Counted from the first letter of the stretch, positions 1 to 8,952 are shown. The stretch: DNA of 64,000 nt from Marivibrio halodurans (GCF_017963645.1 NZ_JAGMWN010000003.1:248001-312000); one strand, 5' to 3'. Program-made: numbers and translations. Notes: generated by a model not told the origin, from the sequence alone.

Positions 1-1217
1 GCGCCGATGAGCAACGAGTCGCACTGGGTGAAGTTCCGCGCGCCCTGCGCCTTCGGCAACACGCGCACCAACCCGCGATAGGTCTGGTCCGCGCGCCCGG
101 CCGAAATGCCCTTGGAGATGATCCGCGAGCGGGTGTTCTTCCCGATATGGATCATCTTGGTGCCGGTATCGGCCTGCTGGCGGTTGTTGGTGATGGCGAC
201 CGAATAGAACTCGCCCACCGAATTGTCGCCCTGCAGGATGCAGCTCGGATATTTCCAAGTGATGGCGGAGCCGGTCTCGACCTGGGTCCAGCTGATCTTG
301 GAATTACGGCCGCGGCAGGCGCCGCGCTTGGTCACGAAATTGTAGATGCCGCCCTTGCCGTTCTCGTCGCCCGGATACCAGTTCTGGACGGTGGAGTACT
401 TGATCTCCGCGTCGTCGAGGGCGATGAGTTCGACCACCGCCGCGTGAAGCTGGCTCTCGTCGCGCTGCGGGGCGGTGCAGCCCTCCAGATAGCTGACATA
501 GGAGCCCTTGTCGGCGATGATCAGCGTGCGCTCGAACTGACCAGTCTCCTCCGCGTTGATGCGGAAATAGGTGGAAAGCTCCATCGGGCAGGTCACGCCC
601 GGCGGGATATAGACGAAGCTGCCGTCGGTGAAGACCGCCGAATTGAGGCAGGCGTGCTTATTGTCCGAATAGGGCACGACGGAGCCGAGATACTTCTTCA
701 CCAGTTCCGGGTGCGTCCGCACCGCCTCGGAGATGGAACAGAAGACGATTCCCTTCTCCTCCAACGTCTTCTTGTAGGTCGTCGCGACCGAGACACTGTC
801 GAAGACGGCGTCGACGGCCACCTTCGGCGCGCCTTCGACACCGGCCAGAACCTCCTGCTCCTTCAGCGGAATGCCGAGCTTCTCATAGGTCTCCAAGATC
901 TTCGGATCGACCTCGTCCAGGCTCTTCGGCCCTTCCTGCTTGGGCGCGGCATAGTAATAGATGTCCTGATAGTCGATCGGCGGCACGGCGACCTTCTGCC
1001 AATCGGGCTCCGGCATCTCCTTCCACATGGCGAAGGCCTTCAGCCGCCAGTCGGTCAGCCATTCCGGCTCCCCCTTCTTGGCGGAGATCATGCGCACGAT
1101 CTCCTCGTCCACCCCCTTGGGCAGGCGGTCCATCTCGATATCGGTCGAGAATCCGGCCTCGTACTTCTGCCGGCCGAGTTCCTCGACCTGCTTGATGGTT
1201 TCCGTCGTGGCTACCAT
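1..1217 (-). CDS. sufB: Fe-S cluster assembly protein SufB (3' end outside window)
   Basis: Scaffold subunit of the cytoplasmic SufBCD complex, which builds Fe-S clusters from persulfide delivered by SufS/SufE. The start is the ATG at 1217, giving [15 protein letters not shown]. About 405 residues are visible of a family length of roughly 480-490. The signature core is intact: a WYPGD segment, [31 protein letters not shown] and the [11 protein letters not shown] stretch. The TQCDSLLIG segment next to the window edge contains the cysteine that corresponds to the conserved sulfur-handling Cys of E. coli SufB. It lies 27 bp downstream of the Rrf2 regulator on the same strand, so the two should be cotranscribed; sufC/D/S would be expected to the left, outside the window. 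The identification is very secure; only the C-terminus is missing. Confidence 0.97.
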   Translation of the reverse strand, partial: MVATTETIKQVEELGRQKYEAGFSTDIEMDRLPKGVDEEIVRMISAKKGEPEWLTDWRLKAFAMWKEMPEPDWQKVAVPPIDYQDIYYYAAPKQEGPKSLDEVDPKILETYEKLGIPLKEQEVLAGVEGAPKVAVDAVFDSVSVATTYKKTLEEKGIVFCSISEAVRTHPELVKKYLGSVVPYSDNKHACLNSAVFTDGSFVYIPPGVTCPMELSTYFRINAEETGQFERTLIIADKGSYVSYLEGCTAPQRDESQLHAAVVELIALDDAEIKYSTVQNWYPGDENGKGGIYNFVTKRGACRGRNSKISWTQVETGSAITWKYPSCILQGDNSVGEFYSVAITNNRQQADTGTKMIHIGKNTRSRIISKGISAGRADQTYRGLVRVLPKAQGARNFTQCDSLLIG

Positions 1218-1244
1218 GGCCTTCCCTCGTCGAACATTCCCAAC

Positions 1245-1709
1245 TCACGCATCGGACGCCACCGCGACATCGCGCGGTCGGCCGAAATTGATCGCCGCCT
1301 CCTCCTGCGAGGCGGTAAGATCGGCGAGCGTCACGCTGTCCAGCGCGTCCTTCACCGCCTCGTTCACCCGCTCCCAGTGGCCGCGGATGGGGCACAGACT
1401 TTCCACCGCGCAATTCTCGTCCGAGCCATCGACGCATGCGGTCAGCGCCACCGGCCCTTCCAGCGCCGCGATGATCTCGGAGACAGTGACTTCCGTCGGC
1501 GCGCGGTCGAGCGAATAGCCGCCCTGCGTGCCCCTGTGACTTTCCAGCAACCCGCCCCGGGTCAGCAATTTCAAGGTTTTGGCGACGGTGGGCTGAGGCA
1601 GGCCGGTGCGCTCCGACAATTCATAGGCGGTCACGACCCGTCCCTGGTCCCGCGCCATGCGGCTCAGTACCACGACACCATAATCGGCCATGCGGCTCAG
1701 CTTGAACAT
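1245..1709 (-). CDS. Rrf2/IscR-family regulator of the SUF operon
   Basis: A 154-residue winged-helix regulator starting MFKLSRMADYG, the usual start of this family; an in-frame ATG 69 bp upstream adds a low-complexity Arg/Gly tail and was not used. The HTH covers about residues 28-62, with the typical glycine-rich wing RGTQGGYSL at 59-66. Three cysteines (C92, C100, C106) in CVDGS-x3-C-x5-C fit the Fe-S ligand loop of IscR-like proteins and match the SUF-associated regulator subfamily best. By family analogy it senses cluster status and adjusts sufB and downstream genes. It is the first gene of the visible suf operon. Autoregulation is likely but no operator was assigned. Confidence 0.93.
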   Translation of the reverse strand: MFKLSRMADYGVVVLSRMARDQGRVVTAYELSERTGLPQPTVAKTLKLLTRGGLLESHRGTQGGYSLDRAPTEVTVSEIIAALEGPVALTACVDGSDENCAVESLCPIRGHWERVNEAVKDALDSVTLADLTASQEEAAINFGRPRDVAVASDA

Positions 1710-1850
1710 GCGCCCTCGCGCTGTCGCGCCCCGATCCGGATCGGCCGTACCATGGGCGCCGCCCGGAAAGGGGACCATTTTCGTCCTCTTTCGCCTTATG
1801 TAGCAATCATGAGCGGAAAGGCAAGCATGGAGTCGGGGCGACCGCGCGTC
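1710..1850. other. Short gap upstream of the suf operon
   Basis: About 140 bp between the 62-residue ORF and the Rrf2 regulator. It must carry the minus-strand suf promoter, but no clear -35/-10 pair or IscR-type palindrome could be picked by eye. Confidence 0.4.
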
Positions 1851-2039
1851 CTACCCCTCGCGCATCCACCGGCGGAGGACCCGGGCGAGGCTTTCGGGAT
1901 CACGTTCCATCGTGCGCGCGACGGTGTCCAGCGCATGGGTCATCCGCCGGCTTCGCGCCGCGCCACGCGCGACCGCCCGCTCGATCTCCCCCGCGTCGAT
2001 GCGCGGCGGCTCGCGGTCGCTTTCCGGATCCTTCGCCAT
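1851..2039 (-). CDS. Small charged protein at the end of the motor cluster (62 aa, unknown)
   Basis: A 62-residue ORF starting MAKDPESDRE, rich in Arg, Glu and Ala, with no membrane segment or cysteines; probably helical. It sits 56 bp after the stop of the 1215-residue flagellar-cluster protein on the same strand and fills the gap before the suf operon. Its last 16 residues (DPESLARVLRRWMREG) resemble the short helix that ends FliF and binds FliG, where a pattern like P-E-x-x-A-x-V-[IL]-R-x-W-[LM] is common. That resemblance is weak and noted by eye. A short AGG lies just before the ATG. It may be a small flagellar accessory protein, or may not be translated. Confidence 0.5.
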   Translation of the reverse strand: MAKDPESDREPPRIDAGEIERAVARGAARSRRMTHALDTVARTMERDPESLARVLRRWMREG

Positions 2040-2095
2040 GACCTAGAAGCCTATCAACATGGAGCGTGGCGCGCCGGCCTATACCCAGCGCCCCC

Positions 2096-5000
2096 CTAAC
2101 CTTGCGGCTGATCCGCTGGCGCATCGCCCTGCGCGGCATCCTGGGCCGGATCATCCCCGTCGCCCAGAAGTTTCGCGCGATAATCCTCCAGGAAGGCGTT
2201 GAAATCATCGCCGGAGGACAGGCGGCGGACGGTCTCGCTCAAATCCTCGGTGCCGGCCGTCTCCGGCTCGGTCGTGATGAAGGAGAAGACGCCGGCCAAT
2301 TCGCTGTTCGCCATGGCGGGACCGTAGATATCCTTGATATCCTCCAACCCGCGCGTATCGCCGTCGAAATAGGCCGCGACCGCCCAATTGACGACGTGGC
2401 GTGCCTGGTCGAGCGGCACGCCTTCCGCCGGGTTCTCGGGCGGGCTGCCAGCAAGCCGTTGAAGCACCTTGGCGGCCTCCTGCCAATTCTCCGCCTCCCA
2501 AAAGACATCGCGGCGCAGCAGATCGGCCTCGCGGCTGGTGTCGCCGGCCAGCAGCTTGACCGCCTCGGCGGTGTCGCCGAGTTCGAAATTGGCCTTGGCC
2601 CGAATGCGGCGCCGGTCGGCCTGCAATTCCTCGCCGAGCGGCAGGACGTTGGTATCGTTGAGCGCGCCGATCGCCTGGGTCGGCTTGCCGTCGATCAGGC
2701 GGATGAGGGCGAGCTTCGCGCCGACGCGCGCCTTCTCCTCGCCCTGAAGGCGGAACTCCACCTGACGTTCCAGCACGCGGGCCGCGCGGTCCAGCAGATC
2801 GACGGCCACCAGCCGGTCGGCCAGATTCTCGATCATCCGGTCACCTTCCGGCCCGGACGGCGTCAGTTCCCGGAATTCGTCATAGAGCGCCAGCGCGCGC
2901 AGGGGCGGTAGCTTGTCCGCCTCCCCCTCCAGATAGAGCCGGCGGAATATATCGTTCATCCGGGCCGCCAGTTCCTCCGACACCGGGTCGCCCGGGAAGT
3001 AGGATACCGCCGTGCGCAACGCGCCCAGACCGTTGAAATAATCGTCCTTCTCCAAATAGAGTTCGCCGAGACGGCGAAGAACCATCAACTCGAACCGGTC
3101 GCCGCGCCACTTGTAGCGCAGGTCCTCCAGCCGCTCGATCGCCTCATCCCGAGAGACATCGCCTTGCTGCAGGCCGAGATTGATCAGCGCCTGCTCGGAA
3201 CGCACGGCATTCTTGCGATCCGGTCCGTCGGCCAGCCCCCGCCAGATGTCCGTCGCTTCCTCGAAATCGGTGCGGGCGGCGGCCACGCGGGCCTGATGAT
3301 AGCGCAGATCGCCGCGCTGCGAGCGGGTCAGATTGTCCGACTCCCCGTCGAGATCGTTGATCCAACTCGTCGCCGTGCGCAGATCGCGATTGGCCAGCGC
3401 CGCCTCGATCCGCAGCAGGCCGAGCGTGCCCTTCAATGGATAAGGATATCGGCGCAGCAGCGTTTCCCCGCCCCGGAAGCTCTCATGCGCGCGCTTATAA
3501 TCCCCGATCCGCGCCTGCGTCGCGCCACGCCAGATTGCCGATTCCGCAAACCCGTCGAGACGCGGATCGGACCATGCCTCCCGCGCCGTCTCATGGTCAC
3601 GGGAAAGCAGGGCCGCCGCGCCGCGCATGGCCCGAAACTCGGCCGTGTCGCCGCGCTCTGGACTCGCGCCCTCGACCACCTGCAGCACGCCCTTGGCCTC
3701 CGGACCGTACCCACGCGCGAGGTAGAAGCGCGCGATATCGAGGCGCGCGTCGTTGCGATTGCTCTCCGGCACCTCCGAGACGGTGCGGTAGAGCGCTTCG
3801 CGCGCCGCGATATAGTCGTCCGTCTCGCCGCGCTTCCACCGCTCGAAATCGAAGAGACGATTGGGTGAGAGCGACGGCCCCTCGGACACCGGGGTTTCCG
3901 GCGCGACGGCGGAGATATGAAGTCCCTCGGGCGCGACGATGCGATACCCCTCGCTATAGCGGTCGAGCCGGACATAGGGCGCGCGCGTCACCATCGCGAC
4001 CCCTTGCGCCGTGGGCAGGAGATCGAACTCCGGATATCGGCGCATACCATCCATGCCATGACCGGAACCGGTATAGGGGGCGATCAGGAACCGGTCGCCC
4101 ACATCCGGATCGGGGAAATCGACGATGGTCGAGGGCTCGTCCGTCGGGAACAGAAGAACCGGGCCGGTATCGGCGTTGGCCTCGGCACGAATCTCGACCT
4201 GACGCCGCGGACCGAGCGGCGATTTGCGCAGATCGACCACCCAGTCGAACCCCTCCCGACGGGCGGTGGGGTTGAGGGTCGTGTCCGGCACATGCAAGCG
4301 CAGCACGGTGGCACCGCCGACCGGCAATTGCTCGATCCGTTCCACCATCGGCTCGCCCAGGGCGCGCAACGGCGCGAGTTCGATCGGCGCGCGCCGGTCG
4401 AAAACGATCCAGATATCATCCGACCGGCGGAATACCGCCGCCCCGACCGATTCCGGCCATTGGAAGGAGAAGCTGACGAGCGCCGGCCCCCTCTCCTCCC
4501 GCTGACGGTCGGCTTGGTCGCGGCGGAGGGTCAGGGCGCCGCTTTCGATCGCCTGCTGGGCGGCGGCATCCTCGGCCGCGCGCCGGGCCGCTTCCTCGTC
4601 CACCATATCCTGCTGTTCCTCCGCGTCCGCGGACACCGCCTCCTCCGCTTGCGAGGGTTCGGCGGCGACCTCGGTCTCCGGGTCCGATTCAGGCGTGGGC
4701 GCGATCTCGGGCGGTGAAGAGGGATCGGCGGCCGGTGGCTGTTCGGGCGTCCTTGGCGGGTCGGCCTGCCGCTCGGAAGACTGCCCGGCCGTCTGCGTCT
4801 GGGACGTCTGCGTCTGGAGCATCTGCGTCTGGGGCGCTTGCGGCGCCTGGGGCTTAAGCACCGGCGTGGGGGGATCGGGCGCGTCCGGCGCGGCGGTGGA
4901 AGCCTGGGCCTGCGTGCCGGGTTTCAGCACCTCCAGAACGACGGCATCGCCCTCCGTGAAATCGCGATAATCGGCGCCGTCGGCGAGCGTGAGACGGACG

Positions 5001-5743
5001 GTCGTCGCCCCGTCCGCCGTCCGCACGACCGGCCGGCCGAGCCGGTCCGGCAAGGCGGCGGCCAATGCCCGCCCGTCGATCGCCGCCGGGCGGTCGAAGC
5101 GCAGGCTGAGTTGATCGCCGTCGCGCGACACCCGATAGGAAACGGGTGATGACCAATCGAAGCGAATGCGCGTCGCGTCCCCCCGATCCTCCACCCGCGC
5201 GGGTACCAAGGCGACAGCCGCGGGCGCGCCGGTCGCCTGCGGCTCGGAAGCGGCGACGGGGCCTGGCTCCTCCTGCGCCGGTGGAGCGGGTGGATCGCCG
5301 GCCTGAACCGCGCCGGCGGGGCGCAGATCGACGACGATGGAATTCTCGTTGCGGAAGCTGGAGATATTCGCGGCGCCCGTCAGGTCGAAGCGCACGGCCC
5401 GCCCCCCCTGCTCCACCGCCGCGCCAGCGACATAGGCCGGCAGGCGTGCCGCGATGTCCGATAGATCGCTCGCGATCGGACGATCGAAGCGGACGATGAG
5501 ATCACCGCCCGTCCTTTCCGCCGAATAGTCCACCCGTTCCGGCCAGTCGAAGACGATCCGACCGAAATCCGGATGCTGCCAGGCGCGGGTCCGGACCTCC
5601 GTCTGCGCCAGGACCGCGTCCGGCAGGGCGAGCATGAGCAACAGCGCGATCAGCGCACGGAGGCTCGCCCCCGCCCGGCGGGGAATGCGCGCCCCTCTTC
5701 CCGTCGTGCCGTGCCGCCCGATCACGCTATTGCCCATCCGCAT
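2096..5743 (-). CDS. Secreted AMIN-like/TPR protein of the flagellar motor cluster
   Basis: A 1215-residue exported protein. Residues 1-46 form a signal peptide ending PDAVLA before QTEV. Three diverged copies of an AMIN-like beta unit follow, each with F-x-W-x4-V and a later hydrophobic strand ending FDR: near residues 58-90, 190-235 and 420-460. A Pro/Gln/Glu-rich linker (about 280-400) separates copies two and three. From about 630 onward the chain is helical with TPR-like repeats, and the tail is acidic. AMIN domains commonly target periplasmic proteins to peptidoglycan or envelope machines. The start overlaps the end of motB by 17 bp, which argues for translational coupling. Similar large TPR proteins occur in Rhodospirillales flagellar loci, but no function is established to my knowledge; a motor or cell-wall scaffold role is inference. 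Confidence 0.85.
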   Translation of the reverse strand: MRMGNSVIGRHGTTGRGARIPRRAGASLRALIALLLMLALPDAVLAQTEVRTRAWQHPDFGRIVFDWPERVDYSAERTGGDLIVRFDRPIASDLSDIAARLPAYVAGAAVEQGGRAVRFDLTGAANISSFRNENSIVVDLRPAGAVQAGDPPAPPAQEEPGPVAASEPQATGAPAAVALVPARVEDRGDATRIRFDWSSPVSYRVSRDGDQLSLRFDRPAAIDGRALAAALPDRLGRPVVRTADGATTVRLTLADGADYRDFTEGDAVVLEVLKPGTQAQASTAAPDAPDPPTPVLKPQAPQAPQTQMLQTQTSQTQTAGQSSERQADPPRTPEQPPAADPSSPPEIAPTPESDPETEVAAEPSQAEEAVSADAEEQQDMVDEEAARRAAEDAAAQQAIESGALTLRRDQADRQREERGPALVSFSFQWPESVGAAVFRRSDDIWIVFDRRAPIELAPLRALGEPMVERIEQLPVGGATVLRLHVPDTTLNPTARREGFDWVVDLRKSPLGPRRQVEIRAEANADTGPVLLFPTDEPSTIVDFPDPDVGDRFLIAPYTGSGHGMDGMRRYPEFDLLPTAQGVAMVTRAPYVRLDRYSEGYRIVAPEGLHISAVAPETPVSEGPSLSPNRLFDFERWKRGETDDYIAAREALYRTVSEVPESNRNDARLDIARFYLARGYGPEAKGVLQVVEGASPERGDTAEFRAMRGAAALLSRDHETAREAWSDPRLDGFAESAIWRGATQARIGDYKRAHESFRGGETLLRRYPYPLKGTLGLLRIEAALANRDLRTATSWINDLDGESDNLTRSQRGDLRYHQARVAAARTDFEEATDIWRGLADGPDRKNAVRSEQALINLGLQQGDVSRDEAIERLEDLRYKWRGDRFELMVLRRLGELYLEKDDYFNGLGALRTAVSYFPGDPVSEELAARMNDIFRRLYLEGEADKLPPLRALALYDEFRELTPSGPEGDRMIENLADRLVAVDLLDRAARVLERQVEFRLQGEEKARVGAKLALIRLIDGKPTQAIGALNDTNVLPLGEELQADRRRIRAKANFELGDTAEAVKLLAGDTSREADLLRRDVFWEAENWQEAAKVLQRLAGSPPENPAEGVPLDQARHVVNWAVAAYFDGDTRGLEDIKDIYGPAMANSELAGVFSFITTEPETAGTEDLSETVRRLSSGDDFNAFLEDYRAKLLGDGDDPAQDAAQGDAPADQPQG
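4791..4835. repeat. Three 15-bp tandem repeats inside the TPR gene linker
   Basis: Three consecutive 15-bp units related to GTCTGCGTCTGGGAC at 4791, 4806 and 4821. They encode a five-residue xxQTQ repeat in the disordered linker of the AMIN-like/TPR protein. The unit keeps the reading frame, so copy-number change would only alter linker length. Confidence 0.85.
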
Positions 5744-6467
5744 CCGGCAGGATCACGAGATCGACCCGGCGCGACAGTTCGAACCGCCGTTCCTCCGGCA
5801 AGTTCGGATCCAGATGCTTGTAGTGCGAGTCCGCCAATCCGACGGCGGTGAGCCGTCCCGGATAACCGGCCGATTTCAGGGCCTTCGAGACGTTGAGCGC
5901 GCGGGCGAGGGAGAGGGCCCAATTGCTCTCGAAGCCCGCCGCGCGTGGTGGGTCGGGGTCGGTATGTCCCTGGACATCAATACGATTGCCGATCTGGCTC
6001 ATCGCGCCGCCGAGGCGGAACACCGCCTCGCTCGCCTCGGGCCGCAACGCGGCCAGCCCCGCCTGGAAGAGCGATTCGCTCGGCAAGGAAATCACCACCT
6101 GCCCGTCCAGTTCGGTCACCCGCGCCGTGCTAAGGACCGGATCCCGCGCCAATTTTTCCGCGAAGATGCGGTTCAGATAGGCCGTCGGCAACGCATTGAC
6201 CAAGCTGACGCTCGCGATATTGAGCTCGTTCGTCGCTTTCGGTTGATCATCCAGCACCGGATTGATCCGGGTCGAGATCAACGCGATCACGGTGTCCCAT
6301 TTCTCCGAGGGGATATGCGACATTGAGAACAGCATGACGAAGAAGGTCAGCATGAGCGCCGTCACATCGCCGAAACTGACGAGCCAGGCGGCCGGACGCT
6401 CCACCTCCTCCTCGGGAATCGCGATCTCGTCGGTGATCTCGTCATAGAAGTCGTCGTCGTGCATCAC
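5727..6467 (-). CDS. motB: MotB-like flagellar stator protein with OmpA domain
   Basis: A 246-residue inner-membrane protein. An acidic N-terminus leads to one membrane segment (about residues 30-50, SFGDVTALMLTFFVMLFSMS). This has the MotB layout, with D34 in the place of the proton-carrying aspartate. The OmpA-like peptidoglycan-binding domain covers about 130-245, with the GHTD motif and an ELSRRVDLVI end. It should anchor stator units to the cell wall. The start overlaps the preceding MotB-like gene by 4 bp (ATGA), so the two are translationally coupled. No motA lies in the window, so its partner is encoded elsewhere. Confidence 0.92.
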   Translation of the reverse strand: MMHDDDFYDEITDEIAIPEEEVERPAAWLVSFGDVTALMLTFFVMLFSMSHIPSEKWDTVIALISTRINPVLDDQPKATNELNIASVSLVNALPTAYLNRIFAEKLARDPVLSTARVTELDGQVVISLPSESLFQAGLAALRPEASEAVFRLGGAMSQIGNRIDVQGHTDPDPPRAAGFESNWALSLARALNVSKALKSAGYPGRLTAVGLADSHYKHLDPNLPEERRFELSRRVDLVILPDADGQ

Positions 6468-7297
6468 GGCTCGTCCTCCGCGCCCGGGTCCGGACCCGGT
6501 TGAGGGGCGTCGCCCGTCGAACTGGCGGGCGGCGGTGCCGAGAAGGTCACGCGCGCCGCGTCGGCATCACGCACGTAGAACCGGAACTGAAGCTTGCGTG
6601 GATTACCCTCGCGCAAGCCGACCTGTACGCCGTCCGGCGGCGCGCCGGCATCCGTCAACGCCTGGGCCATGCGGTCGGCACGGGCCATGGCGAGCGGCAG
6701 CCCCTCCATCGCGGAGGCCGGCAGAAGATCGGCGCCCGGGTCGTCGAGGTCAACGAGGGTGTCGCCTCCCCCCTCCGCCTCCCGGCGGGCGGCGGCGGGA
6801 GGGGTGTAATCGTCATTCAAATCCTCGACGAAGAACGTCATCTGAGCGATCACCGTGTAGCCCCGCAGACGCGCCGCGAGCGCGGAAGCCGTGGCATTGA
6901 TCAGATCGATGCGATCCTCGCGGACCCGGGGCTCCGCGCCGACAAAGACCTGCATGACCGGCAGTTCCAAAATCATGTCGTCGCCGGCGGTGACCATTTC
7001 CACCTTGGTGATCGGCACGGCGGTGATCCAAAGCCGCTCCACCTCCTCGAGGACCTCCGCCGGTTCGGGCGTCTCGCCGAGGGTGGAGACCAGGATTTCG
7101 GCGGAGATGTCGGAGATCCGCTCCGTGCGGAAGGTCGCGGAAACGGAACTCAACACGGCGCGCGAGCGTGTCTCCACCAAGGTCGCAAGCGAATTCAGGA
7201 GAATAAAGAAGGCAAGGAGCAAAAGAAAAAGACTCAAGAACAGAAGCGTTCCCGTGTCTTTTCTTGGCGCCAGCCTGATGTCATCCTCTTCATTCAT
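6464..7297 (-). CDS. Second MotB-like membrane protein lacking the stator aspartate
   Basis: A 277-residue protein starting MNEEDDIRLAPRK (an in-frame ATG 90 bp upstream is less likely). One strongly hydrophobic segment at about residues 17-40 is followed by a periplasmic domain that ends with a RADRMAQALTDAGAP-x-GVQVGL segment, reminiscent of an OmpA/MotB fold. When the segment is aligned on its shared FF pair with the neighbouring MotB, the proton-carrying Asp position is Ser. It may therefore be structural or assist stator assembly instead of conducting ions. The coding overlap with motB indicates that both products are needed together. The exact family is uncertain. Confidence 0.75.
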   Translation of the reverse strand: MNEEDDIRLAPRKDTGTLLFLSLFLLLLAFFILLNSLATLVETRSRAVLSSVSATFRTERISDISAEILVSTLGETPEPAEVLEEVERLWITAVPITKVEMVTAGDDMILELPVMQVFVGAEPRVREDRIDLINATASALAARLRGYTVIAQMTFFVEDLNDDYTPPAAARREAEGGGDTLVDLDDPGADLLPASAMEGLPLAMARADRMAQALTDAGAPPDGVQVGLREGNPRKLQFRFYVRDADAARVTFSAPPPASSTGDAPQPGPDPGAEDEP

Positions 7298-7504
7298 CTT
7301 CGCAGCATGCCGGATTCCGCGCGCGCTGGCAAAGTATGACGCGCCGGCCATGGGGTAGCCCCCAACCGTAACCCCAACCACCCCCAACCGCCCCTAACCA
7401 CGGGGAGGGTCCCTTCGAACGAGAACGCCGCCCCGAAGAGGAGCGGCGTCGACGAGACCGCATGCGATTGCCGCGCGGTCGAACCAGGGCCCGAGGCTGG
7501 TATG
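7298..7504. other. Gap with C-rich imperfect repeats
   Basis: About 200 bp between cheY and the MotB-like pair. Positions 7359-7403 hold roughly four imperfect 11-bp copies of CCCCAACCG-like sequence. A GC-rich stem (CGCCGC...GCGGCG, near 7428-7449) lies downstream of cheY but has no T-run. No promoter was recognised. Confidence 0.5.
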
Positions 7505-7891
7505 CTAGAACTGGCCGATCACGCTGGTCAGTTTCTGCTTCAGGGTTTGCGCGTTGAAGGGCTTCACGATGTAGTTGCTGACACCGGCTTCCTTCGCGGC
7601 GATCACGTTTTCCGTCTTGCTCTCGGCGGTAATCATGATGAAGGGCAGGTTCTGGGTCTTCTGGTCCGCCCGGACCTCGCGCAGGAGTTGGATGCCGGTC
7701 ATCGGTTCCATGTTCCAATCGGAAATGACCAGACCATATTCCTTCGAGCGGATCTTGGTCAGTGCCTCCGCGCCGTCCGATGCCTCATCCACATTGTTGA
7801 AGCCGAGTTGCTTCAAGAGGTTCCGGATGATGCGCAACATCGTCTTATAATCATCGACGATCAGCACCGGCATGTTCATATCGACCGCCAT
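7505..7891 (-). CDS. cheY: CheY-type single-domain response regulator
   Basis: A 128-residue receiver domain without an output domain. The catalytic set is complete: D13/D14 acid pair, D58 phospho-acceptor in ISDWNM, T88 in MITAE and K110 in IVKPF. Phosphorylated CheY binds the FliM N-terminus to change flagellar rotation, and a FliM with an intact EIDSLL motif is encoded three genes upstream in the same cluster. No cheA or cheW lies in the window, so the kinase is elsewhere. A 263-bp AT-rich upstream region suggests that it has its own promoter. Confidence 0.95.
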   Translation of the reverse strand: MAVDMNMPVLIVDDYKTMLRIIRNLLKQLGFNNVDEASDGAEALTKIRSKEYGLVISDWNMEPMTGIQLLREVRADQKTQNLPFIMITAESKTENVIAAKEAGVSNYIVKPFNAQTLKQKLTSVIGQF

Positions 7892-8154
7892 GACGCGCCC
7901 TCACTCCTTGCATTCTCCCCGACCCGCGACCAACGGCGGCCTGCGAAGGGTAACGTGTTTCCTCTCCGGGCGCCCATTCGATACGCTTCGCGCTTCCTGG
8001 TCCACCCTCGTCACGCCTGCTTTCATATCATACCCTGATACCAAGCTAACGCGAATACGCTTATATCGCTTTATTGGTTTAATCAAAGTTAATGGTTGGG
8101 CGCCAAGGGATTCTTGGCTCCAAGACACGGCTTTTCACCGATTCCGTCCCGGTA
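7892..8154. promoter_or_regulatory. AT-rich probable promoter region of cheY
   Basis: A 263-bp gap with a conspicuous AT-rich core around 8030-8090 in otherwise GC-rich DNA. On the minus strand a TTGATT and a TATAAG occur 15 bp apart, an imperfect fit to a sigma-70 promoter. No convincing sigma-54 site was found here. Confidence 0.4.
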
Positions 8155-8850
8155 CTATTGAGGCAGTGTCGGCAATTCCTCCCGCAAGGCCAATTCCTGG
8201 GTGACGATACGCGCCTTCTCGGGGCTCATAGCCGCCAGGATCGGCGCCAACGTACGCGCCGGCATGCCGCGCACGACATCGAGCAAGGTCGAAAGGTCGA
8301 GATCGTTGAAGATCGCCGCCGCCGATTTGGGTTTCATGTTTTGGTACGTTTGGCGGAGAACGCTGGTCTCTTCCTCCTGCGACTTGTCGTAGCGCGCCAC
8401 CAGATCCTCGATATCCTGGCGCAGCTGCTCCAACTGCCGCTGCTTGGTGACGAGCCGCTGTTCGGCCGCCGAAAGCAGCGCCTCACGCTCGTCGAGTTCA
8501 CGCTCCCGGCCCTCCAACTGTTCCCGCCGCTTCGCCAGATCGTGGATCAGCCGCATCTCGCCCGGACGGAGGTCGCCATCGGCCTCGATCTCCGGCGAGG
8601 CCTCGTCGGTCATCTCCAGCGGTTTCATACCCTGCGGGGCGGTACCCGCCGATGGCGACGCGACATCATTCGCGCCGTCCTGCGGCACGGCGTTCCCGGC
8701 CGCCTCGCCACCACCATCCTGGGCCAGGGCGATGCCGGGCTGACGCGCGGCCTCGTCCGACGGATCGCCTTTCAGGGTCAGCCAGATATCGCCGACCCGA
8801 AGGCTCAGCATCAGCACCGCGACCACGAGAATGATGGGAATCAACCGCAC
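8155..8850 (-). CDS. motE: MotE-family flagellar motor chaperone
   Basis: A 231-residue protein with an N-terminal membrane or signal segment (residues 3-20), a low-complexity linker, a long charged coiled coil (about 95-165), and a C-terminal MgtE-N-like helical domain containing MKPKSAAAIFNDLD and an AMSPEKARIV motif. This is the layout of MotE proteins, periplasmic chaperones that stabilise MotC in rhizobia; MotC is not evident here. It lies between the DUF6468 gene and cheY in the motor cluster. The family call is firm; the partner in this organism is unknown. Confidence 0.85.
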   Translation of the reverse strand: MRLIPIILVVAVLMLSLRVGDIWLTLKGDPSDEAARQPGIALAQDGGGEAAGNAVPQDGANDVASPSAGTAPQGMKPLEMTDEASPEIEADGDLRPGEMRLIHDLAKRREQLEGRERELDEREALLSAAEQRLVTKQRQLEQLRQDIEDLVARYDKSQEEETSVLRQTYQNMKPKSAAAIFNDLDLSTLLDVVRGMPARTLAPILAAMSPEKARIVTQELALREELPTLPQ

Positions 8851-8900
8851 AGGTCCAGAACCTCGCTAAGCCACCAAGCGTCACACCGTCCGGCCGCCAG

Positions 8901-8952
8901 CCCGTATCGTCGACCCGTATCGTCGACCCGTATCGTCGACCTGTGTCATCGA
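8901..8952. repeat. Four 13-bp tandem repeats upstream of motE
   Basis: Three perfect copies of CCCGTATCGTCGA (8901, 8914, 8927) and a fourth copy with three changes (8940). Each junction creates a GTCGAC palindrome. They lie in the intergenic leader between the DUF6468 stop and the motE start, 51-102 bp upstream of motE. Confidence 0.95.

Noticed and set aside
147-1200. Long plus-strand open frame opposite sufB
   Set aside because: Antisense shadow; the minus strand encodes clear SufB.
7980-8000. GC-N10-CCA on the plus strand as a minus-strand sigma-54 site for cheY
   Set aside because: The surrounding bases do not match TGGCACG or TTGC.
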